A stretch of 50,162 bases of DNA from Auraticoccus cholistanensis (lineage in GTDB: Bacteria > Actinomycetota > Actinomycetes > Propionibacteriales > Propionibacteriaceae): NCBI RefSeq assembly GCF_009742705.1, contig NZ_WPCU01000010.1:1-50162 (forward strand), read 5' to 3'. The notes beneath the pieces are model-generated. The model did not search any database. It was not told where the DNA came from and was given only the letters and a program-made list of their open reading frames with translations. The position numbers and the translations under genes were made by a program. This document shows, in pieces, positions 22,168 through 30,846 of this stretch. Numbering within the stretch: position 1 is the first letter of the stretch; every line of letters begins with the position of its first letter.

Positions 22168-22725
22168 GTGGTCGAGCGGTCGGAGGTGCTGGTGCGCCCC
22201 GCGGAGCCGGCGGACGCGGAGGCGGTGGCCCGGGTGCACACCCTCGGCTGGCAGCGCGGCTACGCCGGGCTGCTGCCGCAGGACTACCTGGACGCGCTGC
22301 CGCTGGCGGCGGCCGAGGAGCGCTGGCGGACCCAGCTCCGCCGCGAGGACCGCACCACCGACGAGCTGGTGGCCGTGGTCGGGGGCCGGGTGCGGGGCAT
22401 CGCGGTGGTGGGGCCCGCCGCCGACCCCGACGCCCCCGCCGACGGCTCGCGCGGCGAGCTGTTCGTCCTCTACGTGCACCCGGAGCACTGGGGTGGCGGG
22501 CTGGGCCACGCGCTTCACGAGCGGGCGCTGCAGCGGCTGCGGCAGCGGGGCTTCACCTCCGCCACCTTGTGGGTGCTGCGCGGCAACGAGCGGGCCGCCC
22601 GGTTCTACCGGCGCCGCGGCTGGACCGACGACCGGCTGCTGAGGACCGACGACCGGGGCGAGGTGGTGCTGCACGAGCGGCGGCTCGCCCGCGACCTCAG
22701 CGACGCCCCGCCGCCCCGGACGTGA
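22168..22725 (+). CDS. GNAT-family N-acetyltransferase
   Basis: 185 residues, single GNAT domain. The start region VLVRPAEPADAEAVARVHTLGWQ is typical; motif A (acetyl-CoA) is LFVLYVHPEHWGGGLGHALHERAL and motif B is ATLWVLRGNERAARFYRRRGW. Substrate unknown. GTG at 22168 is chosen because GAGGAGG lies 7 nt upstream; an in-frame extension to 22072 lacks homology. Its 3' end overlaps the convergent aminotransferase by 29 bp. Confidence 0.85.
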   Translation: MVERSEVLVRPAEPADAEAVARVHTLGWQRGYAGLLPQDYLDALPLAAAEERWRTQLRREDRTTDELVAVVGGRVRGIAVVGPAADPDAPADGSRGELFVLYVHPEHWGGGLGHALHERALQRLRQRGFTSATLWVLRGNERAARFYRRRGWTDDRLLRTDDRGEVVLHERRLARDLSDAPPPRT

Positions 22726-24025
22726 CGAGCAGCCGGTCCAGCGCACGGCCGAGCCGGTCGACGACCTCGGCCACCTCCGCCGCGGTGATCACCAGCGGCG
22801 GGCCGAGCAGGACGGCGTCCCCGCGGGTGCCGTCGGCGCAGCCGGCGGCCGGGTAGACCAGCAGCCCGAGCTCGCGGGCGCCGGCCACCAGCCGTTCGGT
22901 GAGCCGCAGCCCGGGGTCGAAGGGCTCGAGGGTCGAGCGGTCGGCCACCAGCTCGACGCCGACCATCAGCCCGCGGCCGCGGACGTCGCCCACCCACGGG
23001 TGCTCCGCCAGCCGCTCGCGCAGCAGCGTCAGCAGCTGGGCGCCCCGCTCCCGCGAGGCGGTGACCAGGTCGTGCTCGCGGAGGTGGCGCAGCACCGCCA
23101 GCCCGGTGGCCGCGCCGACGGCGTGGTGGGAGCTGGTGAAGCCGTGCACCAGCCCGGTGCCGATGGTGTCGTGCACCTGCCCGCTGGCCACCGCCAGACC
23201 CAGCGGCCAGTACCCGGAGCCGGCGACCTTCCCCGCGGTGAGCAGGTCCGGACGCACCCCCTCGGCCTCGCAGCCGAACCAGCTGCCGGTGCGCCCGAAC
23301 CCCGTCATCACCTCGTCGGCCACCACCAGCACGCCGTGGCGGCGGCAGACCTCGACCACCGCCGGCCAGTAGTCCGGCGGCGGGACGCACGCCGCCAGCC
23401 CGGCGCCGGCCACCGGCTCGGCGACGAAGGCGGCGACCCGGTCGGGGCCCGCCCGCAGGATGGTCTGCTCGAGCAGCTCGGCGTGCCGGGCGCCGCAGCC
23501 GTCGGGGTGGCCGGGGAAGGGGCAGCGGTGCTCCTGCGGGGTGCTGGTGTGCACCGCGCGTCCCAGCCAGGGCAGGTAGGGGGCGCGGAGCCGGGCGCGG
23601 CCGGAGACGTCCAGGGCGCCCAGGCTGTTGCCGTGGTAGCTGTGCACCCGCCCGACCACCACCGAGCGGTCCTGGCCGCGGGCCAGGTGGTAGGCGCGGG
23701 CCATCTTGAGCGCCGTCTCCACCGCCTCGCTGCCCCCCGAGACCGGGTAGGTGCGGGCGTCGTCGACGGGCAGCACGGCCGCCAGCTCGTCGGCGTAGGT
23801 CTCCAGCACCTCGGAGGTGAAGACGGTGCCGTGCACGTAGGCCACCCGGGCGGCCTGCTCGGCGGCCGCCTCGACCACCTCGGCGACGCCGTGGCCGACG
23901 CCGACGACGAGCGCACCCCCGCTGGCGTCGAGGTAGCGGCGGCCGTCGGTGTCGACGACCTCGACCCCCCGGGCGCGGGCCACCGTGGGCAGCCCGGCGC
24001 CGCGGGCGAAGACGTGCCCGGCCAC
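22697..24025 (-). CDS. Class III PLP aminotransferase (second of two)
   Basis: 442 residues, fold type I. PLP elements: GGSEAVETALKMAR, the YHGNSLGAL loop, cofactor Asp in LVVADEVMTGFGRTG, and the Schiff-base lysine in LLTAGKVAGSGYWPLG. It resembles the broad omega-aminotransferase group, where substrate prediction from sequence is unreliable. It follows another aminotransferase (10-bp gap) and an aldehyde dehydrogenase, suggesting stepwise deamination and oxidation of an amino acid or diamine. The 3' end overlaps the GNAT gene. Confidence 0.85.
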   Translation of the reverse strand: MAGHVFARGAGLPTVARARGVEVVDTDGRRYLDASGGALVVGVGHGVAEVVEAAAEQAARVAYVHGTVFTSEVLETYADELAAVLPVDDARTYPVSGGSEAVETALKMARAYHLARGQDRSVVVGRVHSYHGNSLGALDVSGRARLRAPYLPWLGRAVHTSTPQEHRCPFPGHPDGCGARHAELLEQTILRAGPDRVAAFVAEPVAGAGLAACVPPPDYWPAVVEVCRRHGVLVVADEVMTGFGRTGSWFGCEAEGVRPDLLTAGKVAGSGYWPLGLAVASGQVHDTIGTGLVHGFTSSHHAVGAATGLAVLRHLREHDLVTASRERGAQLLTLLRERLAEHPWVGDVRGRGLMVGVELVADRSTLEPFDPGLRLTERLVAGARELGLLVYPAAGCADGTRGDAVLLGPPLVITAAEVAEVVDRLGRALDRLLVTSGAAGRR

Positions 24026-24035
24026 CGCCCGCGCC

Positions 24036-25466
24036 TCAGGCCGGACCGGCGGCGTCCGTGCCGGCCACCTCGGCCAGTGCCTCGGCCAGCACGCCGAGGG
24101 CGGTCCGCACCTCCGCGGCCGTGACCACCAGCGGCGGCGACATCCGCACCACGTCCTCCCCCGCCTCGAGGACGAGCAGCCCGCGGGTGAAGCAGGCCTG
24201 CTGCAGCGCCTCGGCCGCGGCTCCCGACACCAGCTGCAGGCCGATCATCAGCCCGACGCCGCGGACGTCCACCACCAGGTCGGGGTGCCGGCGCTGCAGC
24301 TCGCGCAGCCCGGCCAGCACCTCCTCGCCGCGCTCGACGGCGTTGTCCAGCAGCGACTCCTCCTCGATCACCGCGAGGGTGGCCAGCGCGGCGGCGCAGG
24401 GCAGCGGGCTGCCGCCGTAGGTGGAGCCGTGGGTCCCGGCCGGCCACGACTCCATCAGCTCGGCGCGGGCCAGGAAGGCACCCAGCGGCAGACCCGAGGC
24501 CAGCCCCTTGGCGCTGATCAGCACGTCCGGCTCCACGCCGGTGTGCTCGACGGCCCACATCCGGCCCGTCCGGCCCATCCCGCACTGCACCTCGTCGGCG
24601 ACCAGCAGGATGCCGGCGGCGTCGCAGAGGTCGCGCAGCCGGCGCAGCCAGCCCTCCCCGGGGACGATGTAGCCGCCCTCGCCCTGGATCGGCTCCACGA
24701 AGACCGCCGCCACCTGGCGCGGGTCGACGTCGTGGCGGAACAGCCGCTCCAGCGCGTCGAAGGTGGCCTCGTCGGGCTCACCGGCGGCGACCTTGGCCGG
24801 GTCGGCGAACGGCACGTGGTGCACGTCGGGGACCAGCGGGCCGAAGCCGGTGTGGTACTTCGCCTTGGACGAGGTGAGGCTCAGCGCGCCGTAGGTGCGG
24901 CCGTGGAAGGCGCCGTGGAAGCTGATGACGTGGCTGCGTCCGGTGGCGTGCCGCACCAGCTTGAGCGCGCCCTCGACGGCCTCGGCGCCGGAGTTGGTCA
25001 GGAAGACGCGGACAGGCCCGCTCATCGGGGCCACCCGGGCCAGCGCCTGCGCCGTCTCGCCGTAGACCGGCAGGAAGAAGTCGCTGGCCGAGTAGTGCAG
25101 CAGCTCCTCGGCCTGCTCCTGCACCGCCCGGCGCACCCGCGGGTGGGCGTGGCCGGTGGAGTTGACCGCGATGCCGGCGTTGAAGTCGAGGAACAGGTTG
25201 CCGTCGACGTCCTCCAGCACGCTGCCGCAGCCGCGCCGCGGCGCGAAGGGGTACGCCCGCGGCAGCGACGGGCTGGTGACGGACCGGTCGCGGCGCACCA
25301 CCTCGCGGGTCCGCGGCCCGGGCACCTCGGTGACCAGGTGCGGCACCGGCCGTCCGGCGAGCCACTCCGGGACGGTCCGGCCGCCGTCGGTGGCCGCGGG
25401 CACGGTCGCGACCGCGTCGGTGCTGGTGAGGTCGGTGCTGGTGGGGGCGGTGGGGGTCGACGTCAC
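24036..25466 (-). CDS. Acetylornithine/GABA-type class III aminotransferase or amino-acid racemase
   Basis: 476 residues. Motifs: NSGAEAVEGALKLVR, AFHGRTYGALSLT, LLVADEVQCGMGRTGR and Lys in LISAKGLASGLPLG. The N-terminal part (VPGPRTREVVRRD...RAYPFAP) matches a subgroup that includes GABA aminotransferases and, in Thermococcales, PLP amino-acid racemases of the same fold, so racemase activity is a real alternative. GTG start at 25466 with GAGAGGA upstream. A 17-bp triple repeat separates it from the preceding aldehyde dehydrogenase gene. Confidence 0.83.
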   Translation of the reverse strand: MTSTPTAPTSTDLTSTDAVATVPAATDGGRTVPEWLAGRPVPHLVTEVPGPRTREVVRRDRSVTSPSLPRAYPFAPRRGCGSVLEDVDGNLFLDFNAGIAVNSTGHAHPRVRRAVQEQAEELLHYSASDFFLPVYGETAQALARVAPMSGPVRVFLTNSGAEAVEGALKLVRHATGRSHVISFHGAFHGRTYGALSLTSSKAKYHTGFGPLVPDVHHVPFADPAKVAAGEPDEATFDALERLFRHDVDPRQVAAVFVEPIQGEGGYIVPGEGWLRRLRDLCDAAGILLVADEVQCGMGRTGRMWAVEHTGVEPDVLISAKGLASGLPLGAFLARAELMESWPAGTHGSTYGGSPLPCAAALATLAVIEEESLLDNAVERGEEVLAGLRELQRRHPDLVVDVRGVGLMIGLQLVSGAAAEALQQACFTRGLLVLEAGEDVVRMSPPLVVTAAEVRTALGVLAEALAEVAGTDAAGPA

Positions 25467-25480
25467 AGGGGCGTCCTCTC

Positions 25481-25531
25481 GGGTGCTCGGGATGGCGGGG
25501 TGCTCGGGATGGCGGGGTGCTCGGGACGGCG
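25481..25531. repeat. 17-bp tandem repeat, three copies
   Basis: Unit GGGTGCTCGGGATGGCG at 25481-25497 and 25498-25514 (identical) and 25515-25531 (one change), with a decayed fourth copy to about 25543. It fills the 83-bp spacer between the aldehyde dehydrogenase stop and the aminotransferase start. Confidence 0.9.
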
Positions 25532-25549
25532 GGCTGCTCTGGACCGCGG

Positions 25550-27103
25550 TCAGGGGGTGACCACGGTCTGGGACTGCTCGCGCAGGTACAGCGGGAGGTA
25601 GTGGATGCCACCACCGGCCTTGCCGGAGGAGCCGGAGCCCTTCCAGCCGCCGAAGGGCTGCACCCCGGGCCAGGCGCCGGTGGTGGCCCCGGCGCGCCGG
25701 TTGACGTAGACGACGCCGGCCTCGACCCGGCGGAGGAACTCCTCCACCTCGGCGTCGTCGCCGGAGAAGAACCCGGCGGTCAGGCCGAAGACGGTCGCGT
25801 TGGCCCGCTCGATCCCCTCCTCGACCGACTCGACGGGCACGACCGTGACGAAGGGCAGGAACAGCTCGGTGCCCAGCAGCGGGTCGTCCGGGGCCAGCCC
25901 GGTGACCACGGTGGGGGCGACGTAGTGGCCGGGCAGCTCCTCGCTGGTCAGCACCTCGCCCCCGGCGACCACCTGCCCGCGGCGGCGGGCCTGGGCCACG
26001 GCGTCGCGGAAGCGCTCCACCGACTCAGCCCCGATGACGGGCCCGACGAAGGTGTCGCGCTGCAGCGGGTCCCCCACCACGGCCGACTCGGCCCGCCGGA
26101 CCAGCCGGGCGACGAAGTCGTCGTGCACCGAGGCCTCGACGTAGACCCGCGAGCACGCCGAGCACTTCTGCCCGGAGTAGCCGAAGGCGGAGCGGGCGAC
26201 GCCCTCGGCGGCGGCGTCGAGGTCGGCCGAGGCGGCCACCACGGCCGGGTTCTTGCCACCCATCTCGGTGATCACCGGCCGGGGCCAGGCCGACCCGCCC
26301 TGGGCGAGGATCTGCATGCCGGCCTGGTATGAGCCGGTGAAGGTCAGCCCGGCGACGTCGGGCGCGGAGACGAGCGCACGCCCGACCTCGTCACCCCCGG
26401 GGACGAGCTGCAGCACGCCCTCCGGCAGGCCCGCCCCGGTCAGCACCTCGTGCAGCCGCCAGGCGCTCGCCGTCCCCTGCAGGCTGGGCTTGACCAGCAC
26501 GGTGTTGCCGGCCAGCAGCGCGGCCGCGGTCGGGCCCGCCGCCAGCGCCACCGGGAAGTTGAAGGGGCTGATCACCCCCCACACCCCGTACGGCTTGAGC
26601 ACGCTTCGGGTCCGCTCCCGCTCCGACAGCGAGTCCATCGCGACGTCGTAGCCGTCGTTGGCGGTCATGATGTCGCCGTAGTAGCGGAAGAACACCGCCG
26701 CCTCCTCGACGTCGCCGAGGGCCTCGAGCCGGTTCTTGCCCACCTCGACGCTCACCAGCGCGGCCAGCTCGTCGGCGGCGTCGCTGACCGCGTCGGCGCA
26801 GCGGCGCAGCAGCTCCACGCGCTGCCGCCACGGGGTCGCGGCCCAGCCGGGGAAGGCGGCCCGGGCCGCGGACACGGCCTGCGCCACGGCCGCCGGAGAG
26901 GCCGGGCAGACGCGGCACACGGTCACCGACGGGTCGGCCGGGCTGGCCACCCGGACCGGTGCGCCGGGCCGGGGGTCACCCGGGGCGGCCACCTCGGTGC
27001 CCAGCCAGGACCGGACCCGCTCGACGCCGGCCTCGTAGGCGGCGTGCAGCTCCTCGTTGTCCGCGCTCAGCGTGGCGTAGGTGACCCGGAACCGTTCCGT
27101 CAT
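25550..27103 (-). CDS. Aldehyde dehydrogenase, glutamate-semialdehyde (P5C) dehydrogenase type
   Basis: 517 residues, NAD(P)-dependent ALDH fold. The nucleotide site is FTGSYQAG, the catalytic Glu is in ITEMGGKNPAVV and the catalytic Cys in SGQKCSACSRVYV; the QKCSACSR form is a hallmark of 1-pyrroline-5-carboxylate dehydrogenases (PruA/RocA). Together with the two aminotransferases downstream this could convert ornithine (or lysine) through its semialdehyde to the dicarboxylic amino acid; the exact substrate is inferred. ATG at 27103 with GAGAGGGG upstream; a TACAGT box lies at 27192-27187. Confidence 0.88.
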   Translation of the reverse strand: MTERFRVTYATLSADNEELHAAYEAGVERVRSWLGTEVAAPGDPRPGAPVRVASPADPSVTVCRVCPASPAAVAQAVSAARAAFPGWAATPWRQRVELLRRCADAVSDAADELAALVSVEVGKNRLEALGDVEEAAVFFRYYGDIMTANDGYDVAMDSLSERERTRSVLKPYGVWGVISPFNFPVALAAGPTAAALLAGNTVLVKPSLQGTASAWRLHEVLTGAGLPEGVLQLVPGGDEVGRALVSAPDVAGLTFTGSYQAGMQILAQGGSAWPRPVITEMGGKNPAVVAASADLDAAAEGVARSAFGYSGQKCSACSRVYVEASVHDDFVARLVRRAESAVVGDPLQRDTFVGPVIGAESVERFRDAVAQARRRGQVVAGGEVLTSEELPGHYVAPTVVTGLAPDDPLLGTELFLPFVTVVPVESVEEGIERANATVFGLTAGFFSGDDAEVEEFLRRVEAGVVYVNRRAGATTGAWPGVQPFGGWKGSGSSGKAGGGIHYLPLYLREQSQTVVTP

Positions 27104-27220
27104 CGATGACCCCTCTCGCTCACGAGGATTCGTCGCAGATCGCGGCGCCAGCCGTCCGATCTCTCGTCAGAACCTCGGTGCACCGCACTGTATCCCGTGA
27201 CGGGCGGCGGTGGCGAGGGC

Positions 27221-27736
27221 TCAGGAGGCCGAGTAGCGCCCTCGGTGGTGCACCAGCCCGCCCACCGTCGGGTCCACCTCGACCGCGTCGACCGCCGCAC
27301 GGACCAGCCGGAACCAGCCCGCCTGCAGCGGCTCCTCGGCGAGCACCCGGGCCGACACCCACCCCTGGGCGCCGACGAGCCGGGGACCGTGCTCGGACTG
27401 CTGCCAGCTCCCGGTGCGGAAGGGGCCTCCCGGGGAGGGCGCGAGGCGGGCGAAGGCGTCGGCCACCGGTCCCTGCCCGGCGGCGAGCACGTTGACCACC
27501 AGCGGGGTGCCGGGCAGCAGCTCCTCGGCGAGGTCGCTGTCGGCGTCCAGCAGCCCCAGCACCTGGCCGGGGTCGCCGTCGGCCAGCAGCACCGAGCTGA
27601 GCGTCCAGCCCTCCCGGCCCGCCCCCTCGCCGCAGGTCCACACGGTGACCGGGGACGGCAGCCGGCCGCGGAGCCGGCGCAGCGGGTCGCGCCCCTCCTC
27701 GGGGGTGGCGAAGGGGTGCTCGCTGTGGATCGTCAC
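27221..27736 (-). CDS. Flavin-reductase-like split-barrel protein
   Basis: 171 residues resembling the FMN-binding split-barrel flavin reductase domain: SPVTVWTCGEGAGREGWTLSS near the N terminus (about 28-48), VVNVLAAGQGPVADAFA and a C-terminal PTVGGLVHHRGRY. The match is moderate; a pyridoxamine-oxidase-like FMN or F420 protein is the other option. GTG start at 27736, divergent from uppP. No ribosome site is evident. Confidence 0.65.
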   Translation of the reverse strand: MTIHSEHPFATPEEGRDPLRRLRGRLPSPVTVWTCGEGAGREGWTLSSVLLADGDPGQVLGLLDADSDLAEELLPGTPLVVNVLAAGQGPVADAFARLAPSPGGPFRTGSWQQSEHGPRLVGAQGWVSARVLAEEPLQAGWFRLVRAAVDAVEVDPTVGGLVHHRGRYSAS

Positions 27737-27873
27737 AGCGCCAGTCTGCCCGCGGGCCGACCGGGGGCGCGTCCGGCGTGGACCACGGGCTGTCGTCGCC
27801 GGCCCGCACTCACCCCTACTGTGGTCCGCGGCCCGGGACCCGCCTGCGGCCGGACGGAAGGAACGAGACGCCG

Positions 27874-28707
27874 ATGAGCTGGTGGGACGCCCTGATCCTG
27901 GGGATCGTGCAGGGACTGACCGAGTTCCTGCCCATCTCCTCCAGCGCCCACCAGTCGATCGTCGGCCAGCTGGTCGGCGGCGAGGACCCGGGGTCGGCCT
28001 TCACCGCCATCACCCAGCTGGGCACCGAGGCCGCCGTGCTGGTCTACTTCGCCCGCGACATCGGCCGGATCGTGGCCCGCTGGTTCGGCTCGCTGCGCGG
28101 CACCGTCCCCCGCGACGACCCGGACGCCCGGATGGGCTGGCTGGTGATCCTGGGCAGCGTGCCGATCGTCGTGCTGGGGCTGCTGTTCCAGGACGCCATC
28201 GACACGGCGCTGCGCAACCTGTGGGTGACGGTGGCCATGCTCGCCGGCTTCGGGGTGGTGCTGGCGGTGGCGGACCGGCTGGCGCGCAACGTGATCCCGC
28301 TCGAGCGGCTGAGCTGGCGCGACGGCCTGCTGATGGGACTGGCGCAGTGCCTGGCGCTGGTCCCCGGCGTCTCCCGCTCGGGGGCGACCATCGCCGCCGG
28401 TCTGGCGCTCGGCTACCGCCGCGAGGCCGCCACCCGGTACTCGTTCCTGCTGGCGGTGCCGGCCGTCGTCGGCTCGGGGCTGTACAAGCTGACCGACGTC
28501 GGCACCGACCCCGTCCCGCCCGCCTGGGGACCCATCGCGCTGGCCACGGTGGTCTCCTTCGTGGTCGGCTACGCGGTCATCGCCTGGTTGCTGCGCTACA
28601 TCAGCACCCACAGCTTCATGCCGTTCGTCGTCTACCGCGTCGTGCTGGCCGCGGTGGTCGCCGGGCTGCTCCTCGCGGGCGTGCTGGAACCCCTGCCGCA
28701 GGGCTGA
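27874..28707 (+). CDS. uppP: Undecaprenyl-diphosphatase
   Basis: Dephosphorylates undecaprenyl diphosphate to recycle the lipid carrier for peptidoglycan; integral membrane protein, 277 residues with about eight hydrophobic segments. BacA/UppP signatures: QGLTEFLPISSSAH at 13-26 and PGVSRSGATI at about 164-173. The ATG at 27874 follows GGAAGGAA; a TACTGT -10-like box is at 27817-27822. In mycobacteria uppP lies close to mshC and the histidine-phosphatase cluster, so the region is probably partly conserved. Confidence 0.95.
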   Translation: MSWWDALILGIVQGLTEFLPISSSAHQSIVGQLVGGEDPGSAFTAITQLGTEAAVLVYFARDIGRIVARWFGSLRGTVPRDDPDARMGWLVILGSVPIVVLGLLFQDAIDTALRNLWVTVAMLAGFGVVLAVADRLARNVIPLERLSWRDGLLMGLAQCLALVPGVSRSGATIAAGLALGYRREAATRYSFLLAVPAVVGSGLYKLTDVGTDPVPPAWGPIALATVVSFVVGYAVIAWLLRYISTHSFMPFVVYRVVLAAVVAGLLLAGVLEPLPQG

Positions 28708-28749
28708 GCCCTCCTCCCGGACGCCCGGCGGCGGTCACCCCGCCCGCGG

Positions 28750-29790
28750 TCAGAGCGTGGCGTGGGCCTCGGCCAGCACGGTCAGGGCACGGCACCTGGC
28801 CTCCAGGTCCGGGCCGAACGGGGTGACGGTGCAGGTGGTGACCCCGGAGTCGCGCAGCGCCGCCAGCCGCTCGGCCAGCCGGGAGCGGTCCCCGAGCAGG
28901 GAGGTGGCGTCGATGAGCTCCGCCGGCACGGCCGCCGCCGCCTCCCGCGGCCGCCGGTCGAGGTAGAGGTCCTGGACCACCCGGGCCTGCTCCGCGTAGC
29001 CCATCCGGACCGCCAGCGCGTTGTAGAAGTTCTGCTCGCGGCTGCCCATCCCGCCGACGTACAGCGCCGCGTAGGGACGCACCGGATCGGCGCAGGCCGC
29101 CACGTCGGGGCCGACCACCAGGGGGAACGTGGGCACCACGTCGAAGCCCGTCATCTGCAGACCGCGGCTCTCGCGGCCCGCCCGGATCTCGGCCAGCTGC
29201 TCCGCGGCGTGCTCGACGGCGTAGAAGACCGCGAGCCAGCCGTCGGCCCGCTCCCCCGCCAGCCGCAGGTTCCGGGGCCCGACGGCGGCCAGGTAGACCG
29301 GCAGCTGCTCGCTGCGCGGTCGCACCATCAGCCGGAGCGCCTTGCCGGGCCCGTCGGGCAGCGGCAGCTGGTGGTGCCGGCCGCTGTAGCGGACGGTCTC
29401 GCCGCGCAGGGCGGCCTGCACCACGTCGAGGTACTCCGCGGTGCGCTCGAGCGGCCGGGCGAAGCGGACCCCGTGCCAGCCCTCCGAGACCTGCGGCCCC
29501 GACACGCCCAGCCCGAGCCGGAACCGGCCGCCGCTCAGGATGTCCAGGCTGGCGGCGGTCATCGCCGTCATCGCCGGTGTCCGGCCGGGGATCTGCATCA
29601 CCGCCGACCCCAGGTGGATCCGGCTGGTCTGCCCGGCCAGCCAGGCCAGCACGGTCGGCGAGTCCGAGCCGTAGGCCTCCGCGGCCCAGACCACGTCGAA
29701 GCCGAGCGTCTCGGCGTGCCGGGTCAGCCGCAGCTGGCCGGCCGGGTCGTCGCCGCCGACGAGGTAGCCGAGGTTCAGTCCGAGTCGCAT
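28750..29790 (-). CDS. LLM-class (F420-dependent type) oxidoreductase
   Basis: 346 residues, luciferase-like TIM barrel. N terminus MRLGLNLGYLVGG and the RIHLGSAVMQIPGRTPAMTAMTA strand-loop are typical of F420-dependent LLM enzymes in actinobacteria, as is RFRLGLGVSGPQV. Substrate unknown. The start is ATG 29790 rather than 29799: homologues begin here and a TAGGTT box lies 7 nt upstream. Divergent from the aldo/keto reductase. Confidence 0.88.
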   Translation of the reverse strand: MRLGLNLGYLVGGDDPAGQLRLTRHAETLGFDVVWAAEAYGSDSPTVLAWLAGQTSRIHLGSAVMQIPGRTPAMTAMTAASLDILSGGRFRLGLGVSGPQVSEGWHGVRFARPLERTAEYLDVVQAALRGETVRYSGRHHQLPLPDGPGKALRLMVRPRSEQLPVYLAAVGPRNLRLAGERADGWLAVFYAVEHAAEQLAEIRAGRESRGLQMTGFDVVPTFPLVVGPDVAACADPVRPYAALYVGGMGSREQNFYNALAVRMGYAEQARVVQDLYLDRRPREAAAAVPAELIDATSLLGDRSRLAERLAALRDSGVTTCTVTPFGPDLEARCRALTVLAEAHATL

Positions 29791-29797
29791 GGCCGCC

Positions 29798-29803
29798 AAC
29801 CTA
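29798..29803 (-). promoter_or_regulatory. Putative -10 element for leaderless LLM oxidoreductase
   Basis: TAGGTT on the minus strand, 7 nt before the ATG at 29790. Confidence 0.4.
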
Positions 29804-29848
29804 GCCGCCGCCCGCGTCCGGCTGGCCGGAGGCGGTGGCCGGCTGGTC

Positions 29849-29854
29849 TAGGGT
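29849..29854 (+). promoter_or_regulatory. Putative -10 element before the aldo/keto reductase
   Basis: TAGGGT, 8 nt before the ATG at 29863. GGAG lies in the gap, so either leaderless or ribosome-site initiation is possible. Confidence 0.35.
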
Positions 29855-29862
29855 CGGAGCCC

Positions 29863-30828
29863 ATGCGGCAGCGTTCGGTGGGAGCCTCGGGGCTCAGCGT
29901 CTCCCGGCTCGGTCTCGGCACCCTGACCTGGGGTCGCGACGTCTCGCTGGACACCGCGGGCGACCTGCTCACCACCTTCGTGGACGCCGGCGGGACGCTC
30001 GTCGACACGGCCGCCGCCTACGGGTCGGGGGCGGTGGAGTCCATGCTCGGCTCGATGCTGGACCGGGTGGTGCCGCGGGACGAGCTGGTGATCGCCACCA
30101 AGGCCGGCTTCGGCGTCCGGGAGGGCGAGCGCGTCGTCGACACCTCGCGCCGCGCCCTGCTCCGCGACCTCGACGGGTCGCTGCGCCGGCTCGGCACCGA
30201 CCACATCGACCTGTGGCAGGTGCACGCCTGGGGCCAGGCGCCGCTGGAGGAGACGCTGGCCGCGCTGGACCAGGCGGTGAGCTCGGGCCGGGTGGGCTAC
30301 GTCGGGGTCTCCAACTACGTGGGCTGGCAGACCGCGCAGGCCGCCACCTGGCAGCGGGCGGTGCCGGGCCGCGCCCGGGTGGTGAGCACCCAGGTGGAGT
30401 ACTCGCTGCTGGCCCGGCGCGCGGAGATCGAGGTGCTGCCGGCGGTGCGGGCCTTCGAGATGGGCTTCTTCCCGTGGTCGCCGCTGGGCCGCGGGGTGCT
30501 GACCGGCAAGTACCGCACCGGCACGCCGCGCGACTCCCGCGGCGCCTCGGACCACTTCGCCTGGTTCGTCGAGCCCTACCTCGAGCAGCGCTCGCGGGCG
30601 GTGGTGGAGGCGGTGGCCAGGGCGGCCGACGGCCTCGACCTCACCCCGCTGCAGGTGGCGCTGCTGTGGGTGCGCGACGCCCCCACGGTGACGGCCCCGC
30701 TGCTGGGGGCCCGCACGGTCAGCCAGCTGCAGGCCTGCCTGTCGGTGGAGGAGCTCGAGCTGCCCGAGGAGATCGCCCGCGCGCTGGACGACGTCAGCGG
30801 CGGTCCGCTGTCGGCCCGGGACGCCTGA
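29863..30828 (+). CDS. Aldo/keto reductase
   Basis: 321 residues, NADP(H)-dependent TIM-barrel reductase. Catalytic tetrad: Asp and Tyr in LVDTAAAYGSG (46-56), Lys in VIATKAGFG (about 75-83) and a His in DLWQVHAWG. The segment LGRGVLTGKYRTGTP is typical of the AKR11/13-like bacterial group. Physiological substrate unknown. ATG at 29863. Together with the divergent LLM gene it shares a 72-bp promoter region. Confidence 0.9.
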   Translation: MRQRSVGASGLSVSRLGLGTLTWGRDVSLDTAGDLLTTFVDAGGTLVDTAAAYGSGAVESMLGSMLDRVVPRDELVIATKAGFGVREGERVVDTSRRALLRDLDGSLRRLGTDHIDLWQVHAWGQAPLEETLAALDQAVSSGRVGYVGVSNYVGWQTAQAATWQRAVPGRARVVSTQVEYSLLARRAEIEVLPAVRAFEMGFFPWSPLGRGVLTGKYRTGTPRDSRGASDHFAWFVEPYLEQRSRAVVEAVARAADGLDLTPLQVALLWVRDAPTVTAPLLGARTVSQLQACLSVEELELPEEIARALDDVSGGPLSARDA

Positions 30829-30846
30829 CCGGCGGGCAGGACCGCC

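Noticed and set aside
18171-22856. 1561-codon plus-strand open frame
   Set aside because: It is antisense to hisG/hisE, mshC, SCO1664, DUF3090 and the phosphatase, which have clear family motifs. Long antisense frames are expected in very GC-rich coding DNA.
25481-25543. CRISPR-like direct repeats
   Set aside because: The repeats are adjacent without spacers and only three copies exist; a simple tandem repeat.
28700-28712. AGGGC-TGA-GCCCT hairpin over the uppP stop codon
   Set aside because: Only five base pairs with a three-base loop; too weak to call a terminator.
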